Below, piece by piece: positions 9,616-18,888 of a DNA stretch of 64,000 nucleotides (position 1 is the first letter of the stretch; every line of letters begins with the position of its first letter). The translations under genes and the position numbers were made by a program. This DNA is from Bacteroidia bacterium (GTDB lineage Bacteria; Bacteroidota; Bacteroidia; Cytophagales; Cyclobacteriaceae). Location of the stretch: the NCBI GenBank assembly GCA_030426345.1, contig JAUHYU010000014.1:1-64000 (forward strand). The letters are read 5' to 3'. The notes beneath the pieces are model-generated. The model had not been told where the DNA came from. It did no database searches and worked only from the letters and a program-made list of their open reading frames with translations.

Positions 9616-10049
9616 GATCTCGATATTTCGTCAGGAAGTTCGTTGCTATCACCCTTTTCCCATGGAAAGTATTTTTTAAGCTGCTGACCGGCCATTTTAA
9701 CGCCTTCTATTATTCCGACTTTAAAGCAGCCTTCCTTAAAATGGGTTTGCATTACATCTTTGGTACCATCCCAAAATCCATCTGGCACAGCCTCATGAAT
9801 GCCTTTATCTCCATAAATTACAAATACTTTTGAGTCTACAGCTATATAAACTAACACCCCGTTCCGAGCTTCGGTCTTGTGCATTTCGAGCCTTTGAAAT
9901 ATTTTTTGGGCATGTTTCAGAGCATCTTCTTTTACTGCGCTTTCTATATGCACACGTATTTCTCCGGAAGTATTAAGCTCAGCCTCTTTTATAGCATCAA
10001 TTATTTCTCCTTCTTCTTCAGCAGTAAGAAATTTCTCAATTTTAGTCAT
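9612..10049 (-). CDS. Soluble TPM-domain protein
   Basis: A 145-residue protein that is essentially a single TPM (DUF477) domain without signal peptide or membrane segment. Diagnostic stretches are LTAEEEGEIIDAIKEAE near the start, TSGEIRVHIES, then GVLVYIAVDSKVFVIYGDKG in the core. It shares four bases with the next gene and follows lemA by five bases, so it is translationally coupled within the LemA-TPM-TPM operon. TPM domains occur from bacteria to plants; the plant TLP18.3 protein is linked to photosystem II repair. The bacterial function is unsettled. Confidence 0.88.
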   Translation of the reverse strand: MTKIEKFLTAEEEGEIIDAIKEAELNTSGEIRVHIESAVKEDALKHAQKIFQRLEMHKTEARNGVLVYIAVDSKVFVIYGDKGIHEAVPDGFWDGTKDVMQTHFKEGCFKVGIIEGVKMAGQQLKKYFPWEKGDSNELPDEISRS

Positions 10050-10054
10050 CGAAA

Positions 10055-10654
10055 TTATTTAAAATCGAAATCAACTTCAGGTGCTTTTTCTGCCCCTTGC
10101 TCAGCAGCAAAGCGAGTCATCTCTTCAAAGCCAAACATCCCCGCAAACATGCTATTTGGAAATATTTTGATGTGTTTATTATAAATATTGACAGACTCAT
10201 TGTAGCGATCGCGAGCCACATTTATTCTATTCTCGGTTCCCTCCAATTGCGACTGCAATTCAAGAAAATTTTGGTTGGCCTTCAGGTCAGGATAACGTTC
10301 TACGGTTACCAAAAGCCGGGATAATGCCGAAGAAACCCCCGACTGTGCCTGTTGAAACTCAGCCAGTTTTTCGGGAGATATGTTGGTTGGATCCACGCTC
10401 ACTTGTGTGGCCTTAGCTCTTGCTTCAATCACATCAGTGAGCGTCCCGCGCTCAAACTCTGCTGCACCCTGTACCGTTTTGACTAGATTACTGATCAGGT
10501 CATTCCTACGCTGATACGAACTCTCTACATCTGCCCAAGCTGTTTTAGCATCCTCTTCGTAATTGACAGCTGTATTATTGATACCAACAGCCCATTTGTA
10601 CAATGCGAATACAACAATTACAATAATAACGACGGGAATTAACCATTTTTTCAT
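10055..10654 (-). CDS. lemA: LemA family protein
   Basis: A 199-residue protein with an N-terminal membrane segment (about 3-20) and a long helical domain outside it. Typical LemA phrases are visible: YEEDAKTAWADVESSYQRR at about 32-50, RNDLISNLVKTVQG, SALSRLLVTVERYPDLKAN, and the C-terminal YNKHIKIFPNSMFAGMFGF near 155-175. LemA is the first gene of the operon with two TPM proteins. Its role is unknown beyond an envelope location; in Listeria a fragment is presented as an antigen. Length and motifs are normal. Confidence 0.95.
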   Translation of the reverse strand: MKKWLIPVVIIVIVVFALYKWAVGINNTAVNYEEDAKTAWADVESSYQRRNDLISNLVKTVQGAAEFERGTLTDVIEARAKATQVSVDPTNISPEKLAEFQQAQSGVSSALSRLLVTVERYPDLKANQNFLELQSQLEGTENRINVARDRYNESVNIYNKHIKIFPNSMFAGMFGFEEMTRFAAEQGAEKAPEVDFDFK

Positions 10655-10824
10655 GTTCTTATTATCTAAGGACTATTAGTCAGTTTTTTGAATATACGAA
10701 GATATCAATTTTATATTTTCATTGAAGTATTTCTAAGCATATTAAGGTTTTATACCTTGACGTTATTTAGGGATAATTGGTTTAGAAAATGAATCAATTA
10801 CTGATAAATCCATGTGAATTACAG

Positions 10825-10832
10825 TAAATTTG
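10825..10832 (+). promoter_or_regulatory. Putative -7 element upstream of the CE15 esterase gene
   Basis: TAAATTTG matches TAnnTTTG and lies 54 bp before the ATG at 10887. The -33 element is not convincing. Confidence 0.35.
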
Positions 10833-10886
10833 AGTTACTTTAGAAGAGTAAATTAGTTTTATAATTTTTATTAAAAATCAACCCAA

Positions 10887-12146
10887 ATGAGATATATCTG
10901 TTGCGCATTGATGGTAATTTTCTCCACGGAAATTATTGCACAGAAAAATGAACCAAACTACGACGAGTCCAAAATCCCTGCATACACTCTGCCCGAATTG
11001 CTCACTGCAAAGGATGGAAAAACCATCAGTTCTTCAAAGCAATGGGATAAAACTAGAAGGAATGAAATTCTCATGGATTTTCAACGGTTTGTCTATGGCA
11101 AAATACCTGAAGGCGCTGTAGAGACGAGAACACAGATTATAAAAGAAACAGATGCCCTGAATGGCAAGGCAACCCTGAAGGAAGTTCGTATGACTTTTAG
11201 CAGAAATAACCATCAAATATCCATGGATATTTTGCTGTTTCTTCCTAAGTCAAAAGAGAAAGCACCTTTATTTGTCGGGTTGAATTTCTATGGAAACCAC
11301 ACCATCCTCGATGATCCAAATATTTCATTGGCATCTAGTTGGATAAGAAATAATGAGGCTTTTGGCATCATTGACAACAAGGCCACAGAAGCATCTCGCG
11401 GAGTGAGGCACAGTCGTTGGCCGGTGGAAAAGATCATTGATCGAGGCTACGGATTGGCAACTATTTATTATGGAGATATCGATCCTGATGTAAATGACTT
11501 TTCTGATGGAATTCATACCCTTTTTTATGGCTCAGGACAGATGCACCCTGCCAAAGATCAATGGGGTTCGATTAGTGGCTGGGCATGGGGATTGAGCCGT
11601 GCGATGGATTATTTTGAAACTGATAAAGCAATAGATAACAAACGCATCGCCCTGATGGGACACTCACGGATCGGGAAAACCGCTCTTTGGGCTGGAGCCA
11701 TGGACGAACGATTTGCCATTGTCATCTCCAATGACTCTGGCTGTGGTGGAGCAGCTCTTTCGAGAAGAAAAATTGGAGAGACTGTCGGTAAGATCAATTC
11801 TTCATTTCCGCATTGGTTTTGCGACAATTTTAATGACTACAGTAACAATGAAAATGCGCTACCTATAGATCAACACATGCTGATAGCCCTGATGGCCCCT
11901 AGACCTGTGTACGTCGCAAGTGCTGAGGGTGACCGCTGGGCTGACCCACGAGGTGAGTTTTTATCAGCCTATCATGCCGGAGAGGTATATCGTCTTTTTG
12001 GATTGGATGGCCTCCCTTCAGATAAAATGCCTGAAGTGAACCAGCCTATTATGCATTCGGTGGGCTATCACATCCGAACTGGAAAACATGACGTAACTGA
12101 CTTTGATTGGGAATCTTATATGGATTTTGCGGACATGCATTTTTGA
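10887..12146 (+). CDS. CE15-like glucuronoyl esterase
   Basis: A 419-residue exported alpha/beta hydrolase. The N-terminus is a signal peptide (about 1-19). The nucleophile elbow GHSRIGKTALWAGA at about 253-266 followed by DERFA and SNDSGCGGAALSRR is characteristic of bacterial carbohydrate esterase family 15, with serine as nucleophile. HMLIALMAPRPVYVASAEGD and DPRGEF near 330-355 match the later conserved blocks, and the C-terminal histidine region (SVGYHIRTGKHDVT) supplies the likely catalytic histidine. CE15 enzymes cleave ester bonds between glucuronoxylan and lignin. No glycoside hydrolase or SusCD genes are nearby, so it is not part of a visible polysaccharide locus. Confidence 0.85.
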   Translation: MRYICCALMVIFSTEIIAQKNEPNYDESKIPAYTLPELLTAKDGKTISSSKQWDKTRRNEILMDFQRFVYGKIPEGAVETRTQIIKETDALNGKATLKEVRMTFSRNNHQISMDILLFLPKSKEKAPLFVGLNFYGNHTILDDPNISLASSWIRNNEAFGIIDNKATEASRGVRHSRWPVEKIIDRGYGLATIYYGDIDPDVNDFSDGIHTLFYGSGQMHPAKDQWGSISGWAWGLSRAMDYFETDKAIDNKRIALMGHSRIGKTALWAGAMDERFAIVISNDSGCGGAALSRRKIGETVGKINSSFPHWFCDNFNDYSNNENALPIDQHMLIALMAPRPVYVASAEGDRWADPRGEFLSAYHAGEVYRLFGLDGLPSDKMPEVNQPIMHSVGYHIRTGKHDVTDFDWESYMDFADMHF

Positions 12147-12237
12147 TCCAAAAACTTTAGAACACATATACAACATTCGGTAGCACAGCCGTAAATCTGG
12201 CCGAAACCTATCCTCGTCATAATACAACATTTCAATA

Positions 12238-13563
12238 ATGAAAAAGTTGTATGTTTATCGTAGCATGTTTTTACAAAGAACTACATATCGCAAACAAGAC
12301 TATCTATGGGTTTCCATGGTAATTCTTACCTTTTTGGTTTGTCCACTAACCTATAATGCTTTTGGGCAAAACAGCACTATTCATCTTCATTTTGAAAAAA
12401 AGAAAACAAAAAAGATGGATATTAGATTTCAACTGATCCATAATCTCATCATCATTCCTGCCTTTATCAATGGTTCTGATACCCTTAAATTTGTGCTGGA
12501 CTCGGGAGTGAGCCACACCACGGTCACTAGCTTGGACGGCACCAATGGTATTTCATTCAATTATGCACGAGAAATCGAACTATTCGGATTGGGTAGTGGA
12601 CGAGAAGTGAAAGCTTTTCATTCTTTTGGCAATGTCCTCGAATTACCTGGAGTGATCGGGTTTAACCACAATGTTATTATTCTAAAAGAGGAATTTGATC
12701 ACCTTTCGCAAGGGCTTGGCACTCAGATCAATGGATTGATAGGTTATGATGTTTTTGATGGGTTTACGGTGGAAATTGACTACGCTTCTAAAAAGCTCAC
12801 CCTGTACGATCCGAAGTTTTACTATGCCAAAAGGAGGAATACGATGCTAAAAAAGTCTAAAAGAATTGACATCGAAGTTTATCGAAGAAAGCCCTACGTC
12901 AAAGCGACATTGGCTGATGAAAACGACGAAGCAATACCATTAAATCTTTTGATAGATTCTGGGGCAAGCCAAGCCCTCTCCTTATTTCAATCCACAAATC
13001 AACATCTGGAAATTCCGGAAAATTCGATCTATACTTTCCTTGGCATCGGGCTGAGCGGTGAGTTGTATGGGCATATCGGCAGGGTTTCAAGATTTACTAT
13101 TGGAGATTTTAAGTTTAAAAAACCCATTGTCACCTACCCTGACAAGTTATCAGTGCAAATAGTCGATGAATCCATAGAACGGAGTGGTAGTCTTGGGGCA
13201 GGTATCTTGAAACGGTTTACAGTAGTTTTTGATTATCATGGAAAAGAGATGCTTTTAAAGCCAAATTCCAGCTTTAAGAATCCATTCAAGTACAACCTGA
13301 GTGGCATCGATATAACCACACCTGTGCCGGATATTCCGGTTTATCAAATTTCGAAAATCAGAGAGGGCTCCCCTGCCTGGATTGCGGGTCTGGAAGAAGG
13401 AGACCAACTTGTAGCCATCAATGGAGTGGAAACATCGGAATACAATCTTAGCAATATTGTTCAAATATTGCAGTCAAAAGCAGGCAAGAAATTGACTGTT
13501 GGTGTCCGCAGACAAGACCAGAGATTTTCGGCCAAGTTTACTCTAGAAGATGCGATAAAATAA
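12238..13563 (+). CDS. Retropepsin-like aspartyl protease with C-terminal PDZ domain
   Basis: A 441-residue exported protein. A signal or anchor segment lies at about 22-43; an alternative start at the methionine of residue 10 would shorten it. Two aspartyl protease half-domains follow, each with the active-site tripeptide: FVLDSGVSHTTV (aspartate 88) and LLIDSGASQALS (aspartate 240). A PDZ domain occupies about 350-441, with the carboxylate-binding-type loop and the phrase GSPAWIAGLEEGDQLVAING. Two-lobed aspartyl protease plus PDZ is a recurrent Bacteroidota architecture; the substrate is unknown. It converges on the DUF1080 gene downstream. Confidence 0.88.
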   Translation: MKKLYVYRSMFLQRTTYRKQDYLWVSMVILTFLVCPLTYNAFGQNSTIHLHFEKKKTKKMDIRFQLIHNLIIIPAFINGSDTLKFVLDSGVSHTTVTSLDGTNGISFNYAREIELFGLGSGREVKAFHSFGNVLELPGVIGFNHNVIILKEEFDHLSQGLGTQINGLIGYDVFDGFTVEIDYASKKLTLYDPKFYYAKRRNTMLKKSKRIDIEVYRRKPYVKATLADENDEAIPLNLLIDSGASQALSLFQSTNQHLEIPENSIYTFLGIGLSGELYGHIGRVSRFTIGDFKFKKPIVTYPDKLSVQIVDESIERSGSLGAGILKRFTVVFDYHGKEMLLKPNSSFKNPFKYNLSGIDITTPVPDIPVYQISKIREGSPAWIAGLEEGDQLVAINGVETSEYNLSNIVQILQSKAGKKLTVGVRRQDQRFSAKFTLEDAIK

Positions 13564-13594
13564 ATCCCTAAACCGCGGTTGCGATTCAGGGATT
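13563..13594. terminator. Possible bidirectional hairpin between convergent genes
   Basis: AATCCCT (13563-13569) pairs with AGGGATT (13588-13594). The loop contains a further perfect palindrome, AACCGCGGTT. There is no long T-run on either side, so termination is only a suggestion from its place between two convergent genes. Confidence 0.4.
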
Positions 13595-13619
13595 AAAGTT
13601 TGGCGGATATCTGGATAAT

Positions 13620-14360
13620 TTACAATTCCCTTACCCAAATATTTCTAAAGCTTGTTGGGTTTCCATGATCTTGTAAAGCAATCGATGCTTTGCCATGTGC
13701 CACATATTTAGGAAATTTGGTATATTCTGTTGGTCCTTTAATGGCATAATTATTTTGTACTAAAATTCCATTTTGCAATACAGTTATCGTCGCAGGGGAT
13801 TTTAAAGTGCCCTTTTCTGTAAATACTGGCGCCATGAAGATCACATCATAGCTCTGCCATTCTCCCGGACCTTTGCAGGCATTTACCAAAGGAATGCTCT
13901 GCTTGTAGATACTGCCAGCCTGGCCATTGGAGTAAGTCACACTTACATAAGAATCCAACACTTGTAACTCGTAGCGTTCCATCATAAAAATACCACTATT
14001 GCCACGTCCTTGTCCTTCGCCTTTTACTTCAGCCGGGGTTCTCCATTCTATATGCAGTTGCATGTCCCCAAACTTCTGCTTTGTTTTGATGTTTCCTGCT
14101 TTTGGTTTTACAGTCATTGCTCCGTCATCTACTATCCATTCTGCCGCTCCACCATCCATATTTGTCCACTCGTTCAAATCTTTACCATCAAACAATACGA
14201 TTGCATCAGTTGGTGGAGCATTGTTATCCCCTGGTGTAACTTTGGCGGGAACCGGATCCCATACTTCAGAAATTTCTGGATCAAACGAATCCTTTTTCTG
14301 TGCATTTGCAACTATAACCACGGTTAGTAGGACGATTAGTAATAGATTTACCTTTTTCAT
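13620..14360 (-). CDS. DUF1080 (3-keto-disaccharide hydrolase-like) exported protein
   Basis: A 246-residue exported protein with a signal peptide (about 1-20, ending NAQ). The rest is one DUF1080 jelly-roll domain: IVLFDGKDLNEW near 54-65, DMQLHIEWRTP, NSGIFMMERYELQVLDSY around 120-138, and the terminal FRNIWVREL. The family is related to concanavalin-like lectins/glucanases, and some members hydrolyse 3-keto-glycosides. It sits 26 bp downstream of thrB on the same strand, so it may be transcribed by read-through of the threonine operon, an odd partner for that pathway. Confidence 0.9.
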   Translation of the reverse strand: MKKVNLLLIVLLTVVIVANAQKKDSFDPEISEVWDPVPAKVTPGDNNAPPTDAIVLFDGKDLNEWTNMDGGAAEWIVDDGAMTVKPKAGNIKTKQKFGDMQLHIEWRTPAEVKGEGQGRGNSGIFMMERYELQVLDSYVSVTYSNGQAGSIYKQSIPLVNACKGPGEWQSYDVIFMAPVFTEKGTLKSPATITVLQNGILVQNNYAIKGPTEYTKFPKYVAHGKASIALQDHGNPTSFRNIWVREL

Positions 14361-14386
14361 TGTTTTGAGTTTATTGGTTTAAAAAA

Positions 14387-15313
14387 TTACAAAATTTTTG
14401 GGCCTGATTGGTTAATTTTAGAAACATACGTTTCACTTTCTATTTCAAAACCTGCATAGATGGTTTTCATTTTTGCTGCGATTCTATTTGCTATATCATG
14501 ATCATTGCTCAAAGCAAATATAGAAGGCCCCGAGCCGGAAATACCCGCGCCAAGTGCCCCTAGATCCATGACAGCCCTTTTCACTTCATCATATCCCGGA
14601 ATCAGAATTGAGCGAATAGGCTCTACGATATAATCGTGCATAGATCTGGAGATTAAGCCATAATCTGATGTCAACAATCCGGCAATAAGTCCCGCCACAT
14701 TTCCTGATTGCTTTACAGAATCCTTGAAATATATCTGCTTGCGCAATATCTCTCTGGCATCTTTAGTTTTCACTTCAATATGGGGATGCACCAAAGTAGC
14801 ATAAAGATCATTCGGGGTTTTAAGCCCGATCACATCCAACGGCTCATAACTGCGGATGAGCACAAACCCTCCGTACAAACCCGGCGCGACATTGTCCGCA
14901 TGCCCGGAACCGCAAGCTGCCCGCTCACCCTCCATGGCATAGGGCAGTAGTTCCTCCAGTTTTTTGGGTCTTCCCACCAATTCGTTGATCGCAAATATGG
15001 CTGCTACGGAACTGGCGGCACTTGAACCAAGCCCACTACCCAACGGCATTTTTTTATCTAAAAATATGTCTATCCCCTGATCTGTTCCAAGGTCGTTTAA
15101 GAACATTTTGATGACTGCTCCACAGCTATTTTGATCCGTGTCCAATGGCAGAGCACCTCCATCACCAGTGATTTTAACGATCTTTACTTTCCCCGAATTA
15201 GATTTCCTTAGCGTAATCTCATCTCCGGGTTGATCCACAGCAAATCCCAGGATATCAAACCCACAGGTGACATTGGCTACGGTAGCCGGAGCAAATACTT
15301 TAATCTCCTTCAT
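14387..15313 (-). CDS. thrB: Homoserine kinase
   Basis: A 308-residue GHMP-family kinase that phosphorylates homoserine with ATP, giving the substrate of threonine synthase. The N-terminal block VFAPATVANVTCGFDILGFA and the ATP loop PLGSGLGSSAASSVAAI at about 92-108 are diagnostic, and the C-terminal GAGISGSGPSIFAL completes the GHMP signature. It lies 43 bp downstream of the thrA stop and is presumably co-transcribed with it. Length is normal. Confidence 0.96.
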   Translation of the reverse strand: MKEIKVFAPATVANVTCGFDILGFAVDQPGDEITLRKSNSGKVKIVKITGDGGALPLDTDQNSCGAVIKMFLNDLGTDQGIDIFLDKKMPLGSGLGSSAASSVAAIFAINELVGRPKKLEELLPYAMEGERAACGSGHADNVAPGLYGGFVLIRSYEPLDVIGLKTPNDLYATLVHPHIEVKTKDAREILRKQIYFKDSVKQSGNVAGLIAGLLTSDYGLISRSMHDYIVEPIRSILIPGYDEVKRAVMDLGALGAGISGSGPSIFALSNDHDIANRIAAKMKTIYAGFEIESETYVSKINQSGPKIL

Positions 15314-15356
15314 TTATATAATTTGAAGATTTAATCTCCATTGATCAATCAAACTT

Positions 15357-17813
15357 CTACCCCAAATAATGGCTGATGCTGATGATTTCAGCAAATACTC
15401 CTGCAGCCGTAACTTCAGCTCCGGCACCGGGGCCTTTGATAACTAAGGGCCGCTCATGATAGCGATCAGTTGTAAACGAAATCATATTATCACTTCCATC
15501 CAAAGCATAAAAAGGATTTGCCTGATTTACAGCCTCCAACCCAACACAAGCTTTTCCATTTTCCATTTTTGCAAGAAACCGAAGGACTTTCCCATTTTCC
15601 TCAGCTTTATTTCTGAGATCATCAAAATAAGGGTTTGCTATTTCCAATTCCTTAAAAAATTCTTCCACTGAACCAGCCTTAATACATTCATCTGGCAATA
15701 TGTTTTTTATTTCCACATCATCAAGACTGAGGTCCAAACCAACCTCTCTAGAAAGGATCAATATTTTTCTCGCCACATCCATCCCATTCAGATCGTCGCG
15801 GGGATCCGGCTCAGTAAAACCTTTTTCCTTGGCCTGTTTCACCACATCACTAAAATCAGTGCCTTTAACGAAAGAGTTGAAAATGTAGGATAAAGTACCT
15901 GAAAGTACTCCTTCTATCTTCAATATTTTATCACCACTATACTTCAAGTCATTGAGCGTAGTGATGACTGGCAAGCCTGCTCCGACATTCGTTTCATAAA
16001 GAAACTTCACATCATTTTTTAATGCCAAGGACTTTAATGATTTAAACAACCCAAAATCCCCTGAACTTGCTAGTTTGTTGGGCGTTGTGATAGAAATGGA
16101 ATGTGCTAATATCTTTTCGTACCCATTTATTACTTCAGCGTTTGATGTGCAATCTACAAATACAGAATTTTGCAAATTGAGTCCAACCATATTATCTATA
16201 AACCCTGCAATAGACGATTTTTTTCCATCATTTAACAAATGATCTTTCCATTGGTCAGCTTCTAAGCCTTCAGGATCAAAAATCATTTTTTTGGAATTGG
16301 TCATGCCTACAATATTGATTTTCAGGGCATGCTCTTTTTCCAGTTCCCGATTGTGTTTGGCAATCTGGTTGATCAAAGTACCTCCGATCAAGCCTACACC
16401 CATGATAAATACGTTGAGGGTTTTTATATCCGAAAGGAAAAAAACCTCATGAATCGTATTGAGCGTTTTGGTGATATCCTTTTTTGATATAACAATGGAA
16501 AGGTTACGCTCAGAAGATCCTTGCGCAATCGCTGATACGTTGATGCCATTTTTTCCAAGGGAATTAAAAAGCCTCCCGGAAATCCCTGGTGTACGCGCCA
16601 TATTCTCACCAATGATGGCAACAATTGACATATTTTCTTCTATGGAAATGGAATCAATTTTACCGGAGGAAATTTCTCTACTAAACTCTTCCTCGATTAC
16701 TTTTTTAGCTAGTCCTGCGTCTTTTGGATCTATGGCAAAACAGATCGAATGTTCAGAAGAAGCCTGAGTAATCAATATAAGATTGATGTTGTTTTGTGCC
16801 AAGGAACCAAACAATCTAGAAGAAACCCCGGCTACACCCACCATGCCACTTCCTTGCAAATTGATTATAGAAATATCCTGAATCGATGAGATTCCTTTTA
16901 CCAAGTATTCACCTGAATCTGCCAAATTCCTAATCAACGTTCCGGAAAATTCCCTATTAAAAGTATTTCTAATCCGCAACGGAATTTGTTTTTGAAATGC
17001 CGGCTGAAGCGTCGGCGGGTAAATTACCTTTGCTCCAAAGTGCGACATTTCCATGGCTTCTTCATAGGTCATTTCACGTAAAGAAAATGCCTTCTTCACT
17101 TGTCGAGGATCTGTAGTGAGCACGCCGTCTACATCAGTCCAAATTTCGATCTCCCCTGCTTCCAAGGCAGCTCCAAAAATAGAAGCTGTATAGTCCGAAC
17201 CACCCCGTCCCAAAGTTGTGGTTTCATTTTTTTCAGTAGAACTAATAAAACCGGTGACAATTTGGATCTTTTTATTTTTCTTAAAATAATCCTGAATATT
17301 CTGCACAGTCATGTCCATGAGTACCCGCCCCTTGCCAAACTGATTGTCAGTTTTTACCACTTGACGCGCATCCAACAATTCTGATTCCAGTTGTTCCTGA
17401 TTGGCATACGCATTGATAATATAGCAAGACAGCCGCTCTCCAAAAGAAAGTAAAAGATCTGTAGTCCGCGGGGAAAGTTCTTTAAGTAGGTAAACTCCAT
17501 GCATAAGATCTTCCAACTCATTGAGCATTTTTTTGATACTCGCTAGCGCATGGCTTTGGTTTTTTACCTTTAAAAGTTGCTTGAGCGTATTGAAATGTAC
17601 GTTTTCAATTTCCTTGAGCAAATCGAGATAGCTTTCATCATTTTCAGAAGCCCTTTGCCCGGTTTGCAGCAATTTGTTAGTAATCCCTGACATAGCAGAC
17701 GAAACTACCGCCACATGGATATTTTGTGCTTTATAGTCGGCAATTATCTCAATTACTTGCTTTATGCTTTCGGATGACCCAACTGATGTGCCTCCAAATT
17801 TCAATACTTTCAT
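15357..17813 (-). CDS. thrA: Bifunctional aspartate kinase / homoserine dehydrogenase
   Basis: An 818-residue fusion that catalyses the first and third steps from aspartate to homoserine. The aspartate kinase part (about 1-300) opens with KFGGTSVGSSESI; two ACT domains follow (about 310-460), where threonine feedback inhibition is expected. The NAD(P)H-binding homoserine dehydrogenase begins near 467 with FIMGVGLIGGTLI and ends with the substrate-binding lysine-containing region. Length and order match ThrA of other Bacteroidota. It is the first gene of the thrA-thrB unit. I looked for a threonine/isoleucine-rich leader peptide upstream and saw none. Confidence 0.97.
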   Translation of the reverse strand: MKVLKFGGTSVGSSESIKQVIEIIADYKAQNIHVAVVSSAMSGITNKLLQTGQRASENDESYLDLLKEIENVHFNTLKQLLKVKNQSHALASIKKMLNELEDLMHGVYLLKELSPRTTDLLLSFGERLSCYIINAYANQEQLESELLDARQVVKTDNQFGKGRVLMDMTVQNIQDYFKKNKKIQIVTGFISSTEKNETTTLGRGGSDYTASIFGAALEAGEIEIWTDVDGVLTTDPRQVKKAFSLREMTYEEAMEMSHFGAKVIYPPTLQPAFQKQIPLRIRNTFNREFSGTLIRNLADSGEYLVKGISSIQDISIINLQGSGMVGVAGVSSRLFGSLAQNNINLILITQASSEHSICFAIDPKDAGLAKKVIEEEFSREISSGKIDSISIEENMSIVAIIGENMARTPGISGRLFNSLGKNGINVSAIAQGSSERNLSIVISKKDITKTLNTIHEVFFLSDIKTLNVFIMGVGLIGGTLINQIAKHNRELEKEHALKINIVGMTNSKKMIFDPEGLEADQWKDHLLNDGKKSSIAGFIDNMVGLNLQNSVFVDCTSNAEVINGYEKILAHSISITTPNKLASSGDFGLFKSLKSLALKNDVKFLYETNVGAGLPVITTLNDLKYSGDKILKIEGVLSGTLSYIFNSFVKGTDFSDVVKQAKEKGFTEPDPRDDLNGMDVARKILILSREVGLDLSLDDVEIKNILPDECIKAGSVEEFFKELEIANPYFDDLRNKAEENGKVLRFLAKMENGKACVGLEAVNQANPFYALDGSDNMISFTTDRYHERPLVIKGPGAGAEVTAAGVFAEIISISHYLG

Positions 17814-17876
17814 TCACTGATATTTTTACGATCAATTTCTCGGTTTCATTGAAACATTCTAAGAAGTAGATTTATC

Positions 17877-17884
17877 TAAAGATA
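17877..17884 (-). promoter_or_regulatory. Weak candidate -7 element of thrA
   Basis: The minus strand reads TATCTTTA, one mismatch to TAnnTTTG, with a TTG about 16 bp further upstream. Position is 63 bp before the ATG. Confidence 0.25.
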
Positions 17885-17950
17885 GCCCCAAACTGTCCTC
17901 CAAGATACTAACCAATATTTGGTTTCTCAAAGTTGACAAAAATAATAAGC

Positions 17951-17974
17951 CATGGATTAATTAAAGCTTTTTTG
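17951..17974 (+). repeat. Copy B of the short interspersed CATGGATTTT repeat
   Basis: CATGGATTAATTAAA followed by GCTTTTTTGG, in the gap between the mazG stop and thrA. It reads against both neighbouring genes. Confidence 0.55.
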
Positions 17975-17979
17975 GTAGA

Positions 17980-18798
17980 TTATTTTAGCGATTTGGCCTC
18001 TTCCCAGTAGGCATCCATTTCTGCTAAGGTCATTTCTGAAATCTTTTTGCCGTCCTTGGCCGACTCCGTTTCCAAAAATTGAAACCGTCGGATAAACTTT
18101 TTGTTGGTCCTTTCCAAGGCTTCTTCGGGGTTGATATCCATGAAGCGAGCATAATTTATCAAGGAAAAAAGCAAATCCCCAAACTCTGAAGACGCTCGTT
18201 CTTCATGGATTTTTTCCCCTTTTTCAACATTAAATTCCTCTTTGAACTCCTGCATCTCTTCTTCCACCTTCTCCCAAACCTGTGATTTTTCTTCCCAGTC
18301 AAACCCGACTCCACGAGCCTTTTCCTGGATCCGCATGGCCTTGACCAATGCGGGAAGAGATGATGGAACACCTCCTAAAACCGATTTATTCCCTTTTTCT
18401 TTGAGCTTTAGCTTTTCCCAGTTTTGTTTTACGGACTCTTCATCTTCTACCATGACATCACCATAAATATGAGGGTGACGGTGCACTAATTTATCGCAAA
18501 TTCCATGAAGAACATCCGTAATGTCAAATGCCTTTTTTTCACTGGCAATTTTAGCATAAAACACCATATGCAACATGATGTCGCCCAATTCCTTTTTGAT
18601 TTCCGTTAGATCGCCTTCTATTATGGCATCAGAAAGTTCATAGGTCTCTTCAATCGTCAAATGCCTAAGTGACTCCAAGGTTTGCTTTTTATCCCACGGA
18701 CAGTTGGCCCGCAACTCATCCATTATTGTTAAAAGCCTGTCAAAAGCCTCTAATTTCGCCGCTCTGTTTGAATCCTTTGGGGTACTAATTACTGCCAT
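17980..18798 (-). CDS. mazG: Nucleoside triphosphate pyrophosphohydrolase MazG
   Basis: A 272-residue house-cleaning enzyme that hydrolyses NTPs to NMP and pyrophosphate. Both MazG helical domains are present. The first has NCPWDKKQTLESLRHLTIEE at about 34-53 and the metal-binding ELGDIMLHMVFYAKIA at 70-85. The second is around 165-250 with EFGDLLFSLINYARFM. ExxED/DxxD-type acidic pairs are conserved by eye. Length is typical of full two-domain MazG. It is divergent from the small membrane protein gene, with facing TAnnTTTG elements between them. Confidence 0.95.
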   Translation of the reverse strand: MAVISTPKDSNRAAKLEAFDRLLTIMDELRANCPWDKKQTLESLRHLTIEETYELSDAIIEGDLTEIKKELGDIMLHMVFYAKIASEKKAFDITDVLHGICDKLVHRHPHIYGDVMVEDEESVKQNWEKLKLKEKGNKSVLGGVPSSLPALVKAMRIQEKARGVGFDWEEKSQVWEKVEEEMQEFKEEFNVEKGEKIHEERASSEFGDLLFSLINYARFMDINPEEALERTNKKFIRRFQFLETESAKDGKKISEMTLAEMDAYWEEAKSLK

Positions 18799-18816
18799 TT
18801 AATCTTTTTTGAAATT

Positions 18817-18824
18817 CAAATGTA
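18817..18824 (-). promoter_or_regulatory. Putative -7 element of mazG
   Basis: The minus strand reads TACATTTG, an exact TAnnTTTG match, 18 bp upstream of the mazG start codon. Confidence 0.4.
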
Positions 18825-18864
18825 TAAACTTTGTACTATTATCATTCGTTATAATAGTATTAAT

Positions 18865-18872
18865 TATCTTTG
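18865..18872 (+). promoter_or_regulatory. Putative -7 element of the small membrane protein/glmM unit
   Basis: TATCTTTG, an exact TAnnTTTG match followed by CAC, lies 16 bp upstream of the ATG at 18889. It argues against the longer frame that could begin at 18820. Confidence 0.45.
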
Positions 18873-18888
18873 CACAAAATTAAAAAAT

